From Cytobacillus oceanisediminis (GTDB taxonomy: Bacteria > Bacillota > Bacilli > Bacillales > Cytobacillaceae), in NCBI RefSeq assembly GCF_007830235.1, contig NZ_VLKI01000002.1:215962-279961 (forward strand): DNA of 64,000 nucleotides, written 5' to 3'. Below are positions 45,025 through 54,685 of this stretch, piece after piece. The position numbers were made by a program, and so were the translations under genes. Positions within the stretch are counted from its first letter, which is position 1. Every line of letters starts with the position of its first letter. The notes beneath the pieces are model-generated. The model was not told the origin of the DNA. It saw only the letters and a program-made list of their open reading frames with translations, and searched no databases.

Positions 45025-45084
45025 GGCAAGCTCGTCAAATATCCTGTAAAATTAGGCTAAATAGAACTAGAGGAGTGAGCAATA

Positions 45085-45852
45085 ATGCCTATTATCCAAT
45101 CGGTGGAACGCGCATTAAAAATAATGGATTTATTTGACGAGCGGGAGAGAGAATTATCCATTACTGAAATCAGCAAACGAATGAACCTGCATAAAAGCAC
45201 AGTTCATTCGCTCTTAAAAACCTTACAGGAACAACGGTATATCTCGCAAAATGAGGAGAATGGGAAGTATCGGCTTGGGCTTAAGCTCTTTGAACGGGGC
45301 AATATGGTCCTTAGCAACTTTGATTTGCGGAAAGTGGCCAGAAAGCATCTTGAAAGATTATCGGCTACGACAAACCTAACGGTGCATCTTGTGATCCTGG
45401 ACGGACAGGAAGGTGTTTATATCGATAAAGTGGAAGGAAGCGGTGTTACCGTCTTATATTCCCGCATTGGCCGGCGTGTCCCGGTTCATACAAGCGCGGT
45501 AGGCAAATCACTTATTTCAACCAAAACAGACGCCGAACTGGGTCAGTTCCTTAAAAACTATCAATACACAAGACAAACACCGAAATCAATCAGCTCAAAA
45601 GAAGAATTATTAGCGGAAATCAACCATGTCCGGATGGCCGGATATTCAGTGGATAATGAAGAAAACGAACCAGGCATTGTCTGCTTCGCTGTTCCGATTA
45701 AGGATTATTCAGGCAAGGTTATAGCAGGTATAAGCATGTCTATGCCGGCTACAAAAGTAACAGATGAAATCCGTGAACATTACGTTGGCATTTTAAAAGA
45801 TTGCAGCAACAGCATTTCACAGGATCTCGGGTATGAATATCAAAAAATTTAA
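45085..45852 (+). CDS. IclR family transcriptional regulator
   Basis: 255 aa. Winged helix at residues 1-65 (QSVERALKIMDLFDERE, ITEISKRMNLHKSTVHSLLK) and an IclR effector domain with IGRRVPVHTSAVGKSL and EENEPGIVCFAVPI. It resembles KdgR of Gram-positive hexuronate clusters. It lies in the middle of the catabolic region on the same strand and probably controls the TRAP operons through the shared 17-bp palindrome. Confidence 0.93.
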   Translation: MPIIQSVERALKIMDLFDERERELSITEISKRMNLHKSTVHSLLKTLQEQRYISQNEENGKYRLGLKLFERGNMVLSNFDLRKVARKHLERLSATTNLTVHLVILDGQEGVYIDKVEGSGVTVLYSRIGRRVPVHTSAVGKSLISTKTDAELGQFLKNYQYTRQTPKSISSKEELLAEINHVRMAGYSVDNEENEPGIVCFAVPIKDYSGKVIAGISMSMPATKVTDEIREHYVGILKDCSNSISQDLGYEYQKI

Positions 45853-45886
45853 AAAATGACAATCGGTCATTCAGGAGGAACAAACA

Positions 45887-46783
45887 ATGAGAATTATTCG
45901 CTACCTAAAAGAAAATGCGAAACAACTTGCAGCTGTAACGAATGAAAATGAAGTAGCAGACCTTCCATTCAACGATTTTATGTCGTTGATTGACAAGGCA
46001 CGTGAAAATGATAAAACGGCATTTGATATTGTAAAACAAATTGCGGCTGAAGCAGAAAAGCAGCCATTGGATGGCCTTCAGTTAACAACCCCAATCGAAG
46101 CTCCAGAAGTGTGGGCATCAGGCGTAACATACAAAAAAAGCAGAGAAGCGCGAAACTATGAAGCCACACAAGGAAAGCTGGATCGTGAGACGTTTTATGA
46201 CAAAGTCTATGATGCCGTACGCCCGGAAATTTTCTTTAAATCAACTGCTGCAAGAACAGTAGGTCCGAATGATCCTGTTTATCTCCGTTCTGATTCCAAC
46301 TGGCAAATTCCGGAGCCTGAGCTTGGGCTGGTTATTGATAAGGAGGGGAATGTCCTTGGCTACACAGCTGGAAACGACATGAGCTGCCGGGACATTGAAG
46401 GAGAAAACCCGCTTTACCTGCCGCAGGCAAAGGTTTGGAAAAACTCTTGCTCCATCGGGCCGGCAATTGTATTGGCAGAGGCTGTGTCAGACCCTTATGA
46501 ATTCCAAATTATTTGCCGAATTTACCGGGATGAAGAGCTTGTTTTTTACGGGGATGCGCAAGTCAATCAACTTAAACGGACGCTGGATGAGCTTGTCCAT
46601 TACTTAGTGCTTGATAATGATATTTTTGACGGAACGGTACTCCTGACAGGAACGTGTGTTGTACCGCCAAATGAATTTACATTAGCCGAAAATGACCGGA
46701 TTGAAATTGAAATTCCTGGAATCGGCGTTCTGAATAACCCGGTTGTCCAAAGTGAAAAAGCGAGGCAAGCAGCTAAGGGGTGA
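45887..46783 (+). CDS. FAH-fold 2-keto-3-deoxy acid dehydratase candidate
   Basis: 298 aa, fumarylacetoacetate hydrolase superfamily. WASGVTYKKSREARNYEA, YDAVRPEIFFKST and the metal-site segments EPELGLVID and GNDMSCRDIEGENP resemble 2-keto-3-deoxy-pentonate (arabinonate) dehydratases, which yield 2-oxoglutarate semialdehyde. The aldehyde dehydrogenase at 48811 would then produce 2-oxoglutarate (Weimberg-type route). The reaction is inferred from family resemblance and neighbours; other FAH hydrolases cannot be ruled out. Confidence 0.78.
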   Translation: MRIIRYLKENAKQLAAVTNENEVADLPFNDFMSLIDKARENDKTAFDIVKQIAAEAEKQPLDGLQLTTPIEAPEVWASGVTYKKSREARNYEATQGKLDRETFYDKVYDAVRPEIFFKSTAARTVGPNDPVYLRSDSNWQIPEPELGLVIDKEGNVLGYTAGNDMSCRDIEGENPLYLPQAKVWKNSCSIGPAIVLAEAVSDPYEFQIICRIYRDEELVFYGDAQVNQLKRTLDELVHYLVLDNDIFDGTVLLTGTCVVPPNEFTLAENDRIEIEIPGIGVLNNPVVQSEKARQAAKG

Positions 46784-46787
46784 GGAA

Positions 46788-47084
46788 ATGAGTGAGTACA
46801 AAACACTTTATTTAAACGAGAAAGATAGTGTAGCTGTCGCTCTTTCAGATATACCTGCAGAAGCTGAAGTGATTGTCAAAGCAGAGGGCAGCGAAAAAAC
46901 GGTTAAGATTCTTGAGCCCATCCGCTTTGGCCATAAGTTCGCAGTCAGAGCGATTCCCCAGGGGGATGACATTATTAAATATGGAGAGGTAATCGGGGCG
47001 GCAGTCGTCCCGATTGATGCCGGAGAACATGTGCATGTTCACAATCTAGAAGGCAAACGAGGAAGAGGTGACAAGGTTGTTTAA
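46788..47084 (+). CDS. UxaA-type dehydratase small subunit (SAF domain)
   Basis: 98 aa, SAF domain equivalent to the N-terminal part of altronate and galactarate dehydratases (IRFGHKFAVRAIPQGDDIIK, GEHVHVHNLEGKR). In E. coli UxaA this domain is fused to the catalytic part; here it is a separate gene overlapping the large subunit by 8 nt. ATG 46788 follows AAGGGGTGAGG. The same split exists in sulfolactate sulfo-lyase (SuyA), an alternative identity. Confidence 0.85.
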   Translation: MSEYKTLYLNEKDSVAVALSDIPAEAEVIVKAEGSEKTVKILEPIRFGHKFAVRAIPQGDDIIKYGEVIGAAVVPIDAGEHVHVHNLEGKRGRGDKVV

Positions 47085-48249
47085 TGAAAAACTTCAGTTT
47101 TGGGGTTACCGCCGTCCTGATGGCCGCGTTGGCGTAAGAAATCACGTGTTGATCCTGCCAACCATTACTTGCGCGACGCAAACTGCCCAGCGGGTAACAG
47201 AGCTTGTCAGCGGAACCGTTACATTCATTCACCAGCATGGCTGTGCCCAGGTTGGCACGGATTATGACCAGACGGCAAGAACATATGCAGGAATGGGGAT
47301 GAACCCAAATGTTTACGGTGTTATCGTCCTCGGCCTTGGGTGTGAAACCCATCAGGCTCACCGCATTGGCGATGAGATCGCCAAATGCGGCAAGCCGGTG
47401 GAAACCGTCTCCATCCAGGATCATGGCGGTACGCTTCAAACCATTGCCGAAGTGGCAAAGATTGCGGTGAAAATGGTTCAGGATGCTTCCATGGTACAGC
47501 GGGAGCTTTGTGAATTTAGCGAATTAATCGTCGGTACAGAATGCGGGGGATCTGATGCATGCTCCGGCCTTTCGGCGAACCCTGCTGTAGGACGTACGAG
47601 CGATATGATTGTTGAACAGGGCGGGACAGCTATTTTAGCCGAAACAACCGAATTAATTGGTGCAGAGCATTTGCTTGCCAACCGTGCAGCTAATGACTCA
47701 GTTGCGAAAAAAGCTTATGCCGTCATTAAAATGATGGAAAATCGTTCGATCCAAATGGGTGTGGACATCCGTACAGGCAATCCAAGCCCCGGCAACATTG
47801 AGGGCGGCTTAAGTTCACTAGAGGAAAAGTCGCTGGGAGCTGCGACAAAATCAGGTACAACGCGATTGGAAGAAGTCATTGACTATGCACAAAGGCCAAC
47901 AAAAAAAGGGCTGGTCTGGATGGATACGCCAGGCCATGACATTGAACAGCTGACAGGTATGGTTGCTGGAGGCGCGCAAATCGTCCTGTTTACCAGCGGG
48001 CGCGGCACACCCACCGGATCACCGATCGCTCCGGTTATTAAAATCTCAACAAACACACCAATGTTCGAACGCATGAACGAAAACATGGATCTTGATGCAG
48101 GCACCATCGTGGACGGCAAAGAAACGGTCGCCGAAGTCGGCGGGCGTATCATGAATGAAATTCAAGCTGTAGCAAATGGCAAATTGACAAAAGCGGAGAT
48201 TTTAAAACAGCATGATTTCGGCATCTGGCGAATTGGTCCGACATTTTAA
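47077..48249 (+). CDS. UxaA-type dehydratase large subunit
   Basis: 390 aa, catalytic part of the altronate/galactarate dehydratase family. It has GRVGVRNHVLILPTITCATQ, GLGCETHQ, VGTECGGSDACSGLSANPA and FTSGRGTPTGSPIAPVIKIS, with conserved cysteines and histidines for metal. It probably dehydrates a sugar acid to a 2-keto-3-deoxy product. TTG 47077 follows AGAGGTGA. SuyB (sulfolactate lyase) shares the architecture, but the sugar-acid neighbourhood favours a sugar substrate. Confidence 0.87.
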   Translation: MFNEKLQFWGYRRPDGRVGVRNHVLILPTITCATQTAQRVTELVSGTVTFIHQHGCAQVGTDYDQTARTYAGMGMNPNVYGVIVLGLGCETHQAHRIGDEIAKCGKPVETVSIQDHGGTLQTIAEVAKIAVKMVQDASMVQRELCEFSELIVGTECGGSDACSGLSANPAVGRTSDMIVEQGGTAILAETTELIGAEHLLANRAANDSVAKKAYAVIKMMENRSIQMGVDIRTGNPSPGNIEGGLSSLEEKSLGAATKSGTTRLEEVIDYAQRPTKKGLVWMDTPGHDIEQLTGMVAGGAQIVLFTSGRGTPTGSPIAPVIKISTNTPMFERMNENMDLDAGTIVDGKETVAEVGGRIMNEIQAVANGKLTKAEILKQHDFGIWRIGPTF

Positions 48250-48292
48250 TAAATGGCTTGGGTAAGCCTCATTGTTGAGTTGATTGAGGGGG

Positions 48293-48334
48293 AAGGGAAG
48301 GAGCCCTCGAAATTGCATTGGGCATTTCCTTTTT
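48293..48334 (+). terminator. Probable terminator after UxaA large subunit
   Basis: GGAAGGAGCCC pairs imperfectly with GGGCATTTCC and is followed by TTTTT. Confidence 0.5.
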
Positions 48335-48363
48335 GGATATAAAAACGAGCAAAAATAAGCATT

Positions 48364-48640
48364 TACCGACTGGAAGTAGAAAAAAACGGCTAAATTACCG
48401 AAATTAGCAGATTCCCAAACTCGGATTAGCGGGCCGAATAACATTTACCGGCCAAAATTAGAAAAATACCGGTCAAACTAGAGCATTTACCGGCCAAAAT
48501 TAGAAAAATACCGGCCAAACTATCGGATTTACCGGCCAAACGGTATTTTACAACAACTCAAATTTGGTTTAACGGATAAATTCATGAATTTATCGGCCAA
48601 AACCGGCCAGTTATCGGCCAAACCTTAAGATTTATCGGCC
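48364..48640. repeat. Tandem array: TACCGGCCAAA cores every 20-21 nt
   Basis: Clear cores (TACCGG or TATCGG plus CCAAA) start at 48447, 48467, 48488, 48509, 48530, 48591, 48612 and 48633, with degenerate ones at about 48549 and 48570 keeping phase, and weaker copies from 48364. It has the same period as the other four arrays but a distinct core, and is the longest of the five. It lies in the 560-nt gap before the aldehyde dehydrogenase gene. Confidence 0.9.
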
Positions 48641-48670
48641 AAATGCTTGTTTTGCAGGATTATTCAGCAT

Positions 48671-48756
48671 CCAGCGGGAGACTCCGCAGTCCCAAATCGC
48701 CGAGGATCATCGGACCGCAAGCGGTTGGCTGAGCCCCTTAAGTGGAAATCAACAGG
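48671..48756 (+). repeat. Degraded MITE-like element
   Basis: CCAGCGGGAGACTCCGCAGT, CGCCGAGGATCATCGGACCG and a terminal GGAAATCAACAGG align with the elements at 33565 and 50295, but the left terminal repeat is missing and the interior is eroded. Confidence 0.65.
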
Positions 48757-48810
48757 CAAGTTAACCAGAGTTAACAAAGCCTATTAATATTAAAAAGGAG
48801 AGGTTAAAAC

Positions 48811-50277
48811 ATGAAAACTACCATCGAAACAAAAACATATAGCAACTTTATTAATAATGAATGGAAAGAATCCGCATCCGGGAAAGTCATTACAAGCATT
48901 AACCCTGCCAATAAGGAAGCAGTCGGCTATGTTCAAAATTCTACTGAAGAAGAATTAAACCAGGCGGTAGAGGCAGCACACAACGCGAAAAAGGCATGGC
49001 GCAAACTGGGCCAGGCAGCAAGAGGCCAGCTATTGTTCCAAACAGCAAACCTTCTGGAAGCAAGGCTGGATGAAATTGCGGAATCCATGACGATGGAAAT
49101 GGGTAAAACCCTGCCAGAAGCAAAAGGAGAGACAGCAAGAGGGATTGCGATTCTTCGTTACTATGCAGGAGAAGGAATGCGCAAAGAGGGGGACGTGATT
49201 CCATCAACAGATAAAGATGCGCTTATGTTCACAAAGCGTGCGCCGCTTGGTGTTGTAGGCGTCATTACTCCTTGGAATTTCCCTGTTGCCATTCCAATCT
49301 GGAAAATCGCACCTGCTCTTGTTTATGGAAATACCGTGGTTTTCAAGCCTGCAAGTGAAGCGGCTGTCACTGCTGCTAAGGTGGTCGAGTGCTTTGCAGA
49401 AGCCGGCTTCCCTGAAGGTGTCTTAAACTTCGTAACGGGTTCAGGCTCTGTTATCGGCCAGGGATTGATCGATCATCCTAAATTAAATGCTATTACGTTT
49501 ACAGGATCAGAAAGTGTCGGACAGAGTGTAGCGAAAGCAGCAGCAGCAAGAGGCATAAAGTTCCAGCTGGAAATGGGCGGAAAGAACCCTGTTATCGTTG
49601 CGAAAAATGCCAATCTTGACCAGGCAGTTGAAGCGGTTATCAGCGGCGGATTCCGCTCATCTGGACAAAAATGTACGGCCTCAAGCCGCGTAATCGTTGA
49701 ATCCGAGGTTTATAACGAATTTAAGCAAAAGCTTATCGAAGCATCCGAAAAAATCACAGTCGGCAATGGGCTTGAAAAGGGCATCTGGATGGGGCCTTGT
49801 GCAAGTGAAAGCCAATTCAACACGTTCAATAAGTACATTGAGATCGGGAAAAACGAAGGTGCAAGACTGGTACATGGCGGCGAAGTGCTTACAGGGGGAG
49901 AATATGATAACGGCTTCTTCGTTAAACCAGCGATTTTTGAAGAAGTGACACCAGATATGACGATTGCCCAGGAAGAGATTTTCGGGCCAGTGATCGCTCT
50001 TATTAGAGCCGTTGACCTGGAAGAGGCAATCGATTTGGCGAACAATACGAAATATGGATTGAGCGCATCCATTTTCACTTCAGATATCAGCTCCATTTTG
50101 GAATTCATTGATGAAATCGAGGCGGGACTTGTCCGTATTAACGCGGAAAGCGCAGGAGTAGAGCTGCAGGCGCCATTCGGCGGCATGAAAGCCTCAAGCA
50201 CAGGCTCACGCGAACAGGGTGAAGCTGCGAAAGAGTTTTATACTGCCATTAAAACGGTTTTCATCAAAGGTTCTTAA
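48811..50277 (+). CDS. Aldehyde dehydrogenase (2-oxoglutarate semialdehyde type candidate)
   Basis: NAD(P)-dependent aldehyde dehydrogenase, 488 aa. [19 protein letters not shown] (cofactor site), [19 protein letters not shown], the general base in [11 protein letters not shown] and the catalytic Cys in [13 protein letters not shown] are present. Its place among sugar-acid genes resembles B. subtilis gucD (ycbD), which oxidises 2-oxoglutarate semialdehyde, the product expected from the FAH-fold dehydratase. Glyceraldehyde or glycolaldehyde from the YagE-like aldolase are alternative substrates. Confidence 0.9.
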   Translation: MKTTIETKTYSNFINNEWKESASGKVITSINPANKEAVGYVQNSTEEELNQAVEAAHNAKKAWRKLGQAARGQLLFQTANLLEARLDEIAESMTMEMGKTLPEAKGETARGIAILRYYAGEGMRKEGDVIPSTDKDALMFTKRAPLGVVGVITPWNFPVAIPIWKIAPALVYGNTVVFKPASEAAVTAAKVVECFAEAGFPEGVLNFVTGSGSVIGQGLIDHPKLNAITFTGSESVGQSVAKAAAARGIKFQLEMGGKNPVIVAKNANLDQAVEAVISGGFRSSGQKCTASSRVIVESEVYNEFKQKLIEASEKITVGNGLEKGIWMGPCASESQFNTFNKYIEIGKNEGARLVHGGEVLTGGEYDNGFFVKPAIFEEVTPDMTIAQEEIFGPVIALIRAVDLEEAIDLANNTKYGLSASIFTSDISSILEFIDEIEAGLVRINAESAGVELQAPFGGMKASSTGSREQGEAAKEFYTAIKTVFIKGS

Positions 50278-50294
50278 AGGGATGATTTTGGCAC

Positions 50295-50490
50295 CCTGTT
50301 GATTGGAGCGTAAGGTGCGAGACTCCTCGAAAATGCATTCGCATTTTCTTCGTGCGGTGTTAACTCGGGGATGCTTACTCAAAGTCCTGCGGGAGTGCGG
50401 ATCAAAGGGAGACCCCACAGGCGTGAATGCGCCGAGGAGGCTCCCGGACTGCCCGCGGTTCGCTGAGCACCTGAAGCGGAAATCAACAGG
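50295..50490 (+). repeat. MITE-like element, long form
   Basis: 196 bp bounded by perfect inverted ends CCTGTTGATT (50295-50304) and AATCAACAGG (50481-50490). Compared with 33565-33699 it carries about 60 extra bases including the hairpin GAAAATGCATTCGCATTTTC. It occupies most of the gap between the aldehyde dehydrogenase and dgoD. A small hairpin GGAGATTTCC/GGAAATCTCC with TTTTT (50561-50590) follows and may terminate. Confidence 0.85.
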
Positions 50491-50614
50491 CCAGTTTAAC
50501 AGAGCTAAAGATTTTAACTCTTTTAGTTAAGTAAGGCATAGAGCTATTTGTGCGCAAAAAGGAGATTTCCGGAATAGAAATCTCCTTTTTATAAAAATGT
50601 TGCGAGGTGCCCAT

Positions 50615-51763
50615 ATGAAAATTACGAAACTTTCATTATACAAAGTTCCGCCGCGCTGGCTGTTTTTAAAGATTGATACGGATGAAGGCATTTCCGGTTG
50701 GGGAGAGCCAGTTGTTGAAGGACGCGCTGAAACAGTGAAGGCCGCAGTCAATGAACTATCAGACTATATCATTGGCCGCAACCCCAATGACATCGAAGAC
50801 ATATGGCAAACACTGTACCGTGGCGGTTTTTACCGTGGCGGTCCGATTTTAATGAGTGCTATATCCGGCATTGAGCAGGCTCTCTGGGATATTAAAGGCA
50901 AGTATTACAACATACCAGTCTATGAAATGCTTGGCGGTAAAGCCCGCCAGAAAATTAAAGTGTATTCATGGATCGGAGGCGACAGGCCGGCTGATGTTGC
51001 TGCGGCAGCAAGAGAAAAACAAGAACAGGGTTTTCAAGCTGTTAAAATGAATGCCTCGGAAGAAATGAACTACATAGACAGCTTTTCAAAAGTGGATGCA
51101 GTCATTGAGCGCGTTGCATCGATTCGCGAGGCGCTAGGAAAAGATTTTGGAATCGGCGTTGATTTTCACGGCCGGATTCATAAAACAATGGCCAAAACAC
51201 TAGTGAAAGAGCTTGAACCGTACCGCCCTATGTTCATTGAAGAACCGGTGCTGCCGGAAAATAATGAAGCTCTTCGTGAAATAGCGCTTCATACGACCTG
51301 CCCGATTGCAACCGGAGAAAGAATGTATACGCGCTGGGGATTTAAGCAGCTTCTTCAAGACGGATATGTGGATATTATCCAGCCTGATCTTTCCCACACA
51401 GGTGGTATTTTGGAAGGAAAGAAAATAGCCGCGATGGCTGAAGCATATGATGTGTCCATTGCGCCGCATTGTCCATTGGGTCCAATGACGCTTGCTTCAT
51501 CGGTTCATCTGGACGCCTCTACCCCAAATTTCATCATCCAGGAGCAAAGCCTTGGCATTCACTATAACCAGGGAATGGACATTCTGGATTATATTAATAA
51601 TCCTGAAGTATTCGCCTATAAAGATGGCTATGTGAACATTCCGGATCAGCCTGGCCTTGGAATTGAGATAAACGAAGAAAAAGTAAAACAGGCAGCGGAA
51701 GTCGGGCATGACTGGAAAAACCCTATTTGGCGCCATGAAGATGGCAGTATTGCCGAATGGTAA
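50615..51763 (+). CDS. dgoD: D-galactonate dehydratase
   Basis: Enolase-superfamily enzyme, 382 aa, exactly the length of E. coli DgoD. It converts D-galactonate to 2-keto-3-deoxygalactonate. Metal ligands lie in GVDFHGR, FIEEPV and ATGERMY; the catalytic histidines are in VDFHG and APHCPLGP; the end [11 protein letters not shown] matches DgoD closely. ATG 50615 follows GAGGTG. The aldolase gene begins 19 nt downstream. Confidence 0.92.
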   Translation: MKITKLSLYKVPPRWLFLKIDTDEGISGWGEPVVEGRAETVKAAVNELSDYIIGRNPNDIEDIWQTLYRGGFYRGGPILMSAISGIEQALWDIKGKYYNIPVYEMLGGKARQKIKVYSWIGGDRPADVAAAAREKQEQGFQAVKMNASEEMNYIDSFSKVDAVIERVASIREALGKDFGIGVDFHGRIHKTMAKTLVKELEPYRPMFIEEPVLPENNEALREIALHTTCPIATGERMYTRWGFKQLLQDGYVDIIQPDLSHTGGILEGKKIAAMAEAYDVSIAPHCPLGPMTLASSVHLDASTPNFIIQEQSLGIHYNQGMDILDYINNPEVFAYKDGYVNIPDQPGLGIEINEEKVKQAAEVGHDWKNPIWRHEDGSIAEW

Positions 51764-51782
51764 GGAGAAGGAGGAGAACATA

Positions 51783-52694
51783 ATGAGCTTTCATGGAATT
51801 ATCCCCCCGGTCGTCACCTTATTTGACGAAGCCGGAAATCTGGATTTGGAGCTAAACAGACGCTATATTGATAAGCTGATTTCACAGAATATTCATGGTA
51901 TTTTGCTGATGGGAAGTTCAGGCGAGTTTTCTTCTCTTTCCATCGAAGAGCGGAAGCTTTATGTAAGGGAAATGATTAAACATATCCATGGGCGCGTAAA
52001 AGTAATGGTTGGCGTGGGCCATACAGCGCTAAAGGAAGTCCTTGAACTGACTTCCTATGCAGAAGAATTGGGAGCAGATGGTGTATTGGTTGTCAGCCCA
52101 TACTATTGGAAGCTCTCAGATGAGCAGCTTTACCGTTTTTATTCATCTGTTGCCAGCCAAACTGGGATGCAAGTGTTTATTTATAATATTCCGCAATTAA
52201 CCGGCCAAAATTTGCCTGTTGAGCTAATTGTAAAATTGGCGAAAGATCACCCGAATATTTCTGGCATTAAGGAAACGGTCGGTGATTTTGGCCACATTCG
52301 CCAGGTGATCACAGAGGTGAAGAACGTCCGTCCTGATTTCCTTGTTTTCTCTGCATTTGATGAGCATATGCTGCCTGCGCAAATGATCGGCGCAGATGGC
52401 AGCATTAACGGAAGCGCCGTTTTTGCTCCGGAAATATCAGTGGATTTATATGAATCTTATCAAAGAGGAGATTTGGCTGAAGCGGAGAGAAACCACCAGC
52501 TGATCTCCAAGCTGATGGATGTTTACACCTATTGCCCGACATTTTTTACAACCATGAAAGAAGCTGTTCACCAGCGCTGGTTTGACACAGCAGCGGGACA
52601 CCGTGTTCCGTTTGATGTATACCCGGCAAACTTACGTGAAAATGTTAGAAGTCTATTAAAAACTATTGAAATGAAGGAAGGCGTCCAATCATGA
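51783..52694 (+). CDS. YagE-like 2-keto-3-deoxy-aldonate aldolase
   Basis: 303-aa member of the DHDPS/NAL family. FHGIIPPVVTLFDEAGNLDL, GSSGEFSSLSIEERK and PYYWKLSDEQLYRFY are close to E. coli YagE, which cleaves 2-keto-3-deoxygluconate to pyruvate and glyceraldehyde. The Tyr in YNIPQLTGQ and the Schiff-base Lys in SGIKETVGD are present. 5-keto-4-deoxyglucarate dehydratase is a related possibility. ATG 51783 follows AAGGAGGAG; the 4-nt ATGA overlap couples it to the next gene. Confidence 0.85.
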   Translation: MSFHGIIPPVVTLFDEAGNLDLELNRRYIDKLISQNIHGILLMGSSGEFSSLSIEERKLYVREMIKHIHGRVKVMVGVGHTALKEVLELTSYAEELGADGVLVVSPYYWKLSDEQLYRFYSSVASQTGMQVFIYNIPQLTGQNLPVELIVKLAKDHPNISGIKETVGDFGHIRQVITEVKNVRPDFLVFSAFDEHMLPAQMIGADGSINGSAVFAPEISVDLYESYQRGDLAEAERNHQLISKLMDVYTYCPTFFTTMKEAVHQRWFDTAAGHRVPFDVYPANLRENVRSLLKTIEMKEGVQS

Positions 52695-53638
52695 AAGAAT
52701 CCCGCGAATTGCTTGAACAATTAGGCTACCCATCCAGCGATTTTCAAGAATTGCCCATATCCACAAAAAGATTTCCTGACGGTGCACAATACCGTGTTGA
52801 AATTCCTAGTGTGGAAGGACCTGAAGCGTTAAAAGCCACGCTTGAAGAAATTGACCGCCTAGGCTTGACGATTCACCGCGTTTCCCAGGGAAGCGGTATT
52901 ATGCTTCAAACAGATGAAGAAATTAAAGAAATGTGTGATCTGACAGCCGAACGAGGCATGGAGCTAAGCTTATTCGTAGGTCCGCGAGGCACATGGGACA
53001 TCAGTGCAGCTCCGTTTACATCGGGCGGCAAATCCCAGGCTCTTCGCCATGAAGGAGCCGATCAGCTGGTTTATGCAATGGAAGATTTAAAACGCGGTGC
53101 TGCACTTGGCTTAAGGGGTGCGCTTGTGGCTGATGAGGGACTTCTGCTTTTAACAAAAGAAATGAAAAGGAAGGGACAGCTGCCGGAGGACTTCGTTGTG
53201 AAGGTATCCGTTCAAATGGGCTCGGCCAATCCAGTATCAGTAAAGTTAATGCAGGATATTGGCGCAGATACCTACAATGTTCCTTCCGCATTGCCGCTGG
53301 CTAAACTTGCAGCCATCCGGCAGGCCATTGATATTCCGATCGATTTGTATGTAGAGGTTCCTGATAATTTCGGCGGATTCCTGCGCTACTATGAGATCCC
53401 GGAAATCATTCGGGTGCTCGCTCCCGTTTATATTAAATTCGGCCTTCGAAATCATCCGGATGTTTATCCTTCAGGAAAACAATGGGAAAGCACAAATATC
53501 TCCCTTGTGAAAGAACGTGTCCGCCGCGCTTCCATTGGCATTCAAATGATTGAACGCTACTATCCGGAAGCAAAAACTTCAGAGCTTGGCGCGAAAGGGC
53601 TCGGAATTCCGAAAGTCGAAAAAACGTTAGCTAAATAA
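52691..53638 (+). CDS. Conserved TIM-barrel-like protein of sugar-acid cluster
   Basis: 315 aa, not confidently recognised. Alternating strand-helix pattern and segments such as VSQGSGIMLQTDEEIKEMCD, LGLRGALVADEGLLLLTKEM and VKLMQDIGADTYNVPSALPL suggest a TIM barrel, perhaps distantly related to the U32 peptidase-like group. It is translationally coupled (4-nt overlap) to the aldolase gene, so a step in the same pathway or its regulation is likely. Confidence 0.7.
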   Translation: MKESRELLEQLGYPSSDFQELPISTKRFPDGAQYRVEIPSVEGPEALKATLEEIDRLGLTIHRVSQGSGIMLQTDEEIKEMCDLTAERGMELSLFVGPRGTWDISAAPFTSGGKSQALRHEGADQLVYAMEDLKRGAALGLRGALVADEGLLLLTKEMKRKGQLPEDFVVKVSVQMGSANPVSVKLMQDIGADTYNVPSALPLAKLAAIRQAIDIPIDLYVEVPDNFGGFLRYYEIPEIIRVLAPVYIKFGLRNHPDVYPSGKQWESTNISLVKERVRRASIGIQMIERYYPEAKTSELGAKGLGIPKVEKTLAK

Positions 53639-53644
53639 CAATAG

Positions 53645-53680
53645 ATCCCTGAAGCGGTATCATGCCGTTCCAGGGATTTC
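53645..53680 (+). terminator. Possible terminator
   Basis: ATCCCTGAAGCGG / CCGTTCCAGGGAT with a short loop and TTCTTACT after it. The stem has two mismatches. Confidence 0.45.
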
Positions 53681-53707
53681 TTACTATTATATTAGGAGTG
53701 AAATAGG

Positions 53708-54667
53708 ATGGCTTTTAAAGTACTGTTAACAGACTATGAATTTGAGAATCTGAAATATGAAGAAGACGTGTTTGCGGAAAGCGGCCTTGACATTGAATTC
53801 ATCAAAGCGCAATGCAAAACAGAAGCTGAGGTTGTGGAGCAGGCTAAAAATAAAGATGCCATTTTAAATCAATATGCACCTATATCACGCCGTGTCATTG
53901 AATCCCTTGAAAATACCAAGGTTATTTCCCGCTACGGTGTGGGTGTCAACACGATTGATCTGGATGCCGCGAATGCAAAAGGAATTACGGTTGCCAATGT
54001 ACCTGATTATGGAATGGAAGAGGTTTCGAACCATGCACTGGCACTTTTATTATCATGGGCCCGCAAAGTGACTCTATTGAATAATGAAGTGAAAAAAGGT
54101 AACTGGGACTTCAAAGCATGTGTACCGATTCATCGCTTTAACGAGCAGACAGTAGGGGTTCTCGGATTTGGCCGCATTCCACGCAGGTTTATTGAAAAGG
54201 TGAAGCCTCTAGGCTTTAAAACGGCAGCTTATGACCCATTTGTTTCAGCAGAAGATATGGCTGCTGCCGGGGTGCAAAAAATGGAGCTTGATGAAATCAT
54301 ACGGGAAGCAGATTATTTATCGGTTCATGTCCCGCTTATTAAAGATACCTTCCATCTATTAAATGAAGAACGTTTCAGGCAAATGAAGAAAAATGCCGTG
54401 ATCATTAACACTGCCCGCGGTCCGATTATAGATGAAAAGGCACTTATAGCAGCGCTCGAAAAAGGAATCATTGCCGGTGCAGCTCTCGATGTAACAGAAG
54501 AAGAGCCGATTAGCCTAGATAGCCCGCTTCTCAACATGGACAATGTCATCATTACTCCGCACAGTGCCTGGTATTCTGAGGAAGCGATGATCGAGCTTCG
54601 CCAAAAAGCTGCAAAAAATATCGTTCAGGTTTTAAAAGGTGAAAAAACACCTTACGCATTAACTTAA
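53708..54667 (+). CDS. CtBP-like D-2-hydroxyacid dehydrogenase
   Basis: 319 aa, D-isomer 2-hydroxyacid dehydrogenase family, NAD(P)-dependent. The nucleotide-binding loop VLGFGRIPRRF has Pro in place of the usual last Gly, as in bacterial C-terminal-binding-protein-like enzymes. Conserved Arg in INTARGPIIDEKAL, Glu in TEEEPI and the catalytic His in ITPHSAWYSEE are present. It would interconvert a 2-keto and 2-hydroxy acid. Confidence 0.88.
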   Translation: MAFKVLLTDYEFENLKYEEDVFAESGLDIEFIKAQCKTEAEVVEQAKNKDAILNQYAPISRRVIESLENTKVISRYGVGVNTIDLDAANAKGITVANVPDYGMEEVSNHALALLLSWARKVTLLNNEVKKGNWDFKACVPIHRFNEQTVGVLGFGRIPRRFIEKVKPLGFKTAAYDPFVSAEDMAAAGVQKMELDEIIREADYLSVHVPLIKDTFHLLNEERFRQMKKNAVIINTARGPIIDEKALIAALEKGIIAGAALDVTEEEPISLDSPLLNMDNVIITPHSAWYSEEAMIELRQKAAKNIVQVLKGEKTPYALT

Positions 54668-54685
54668 GAAAGGGTGTGAGTGCTT

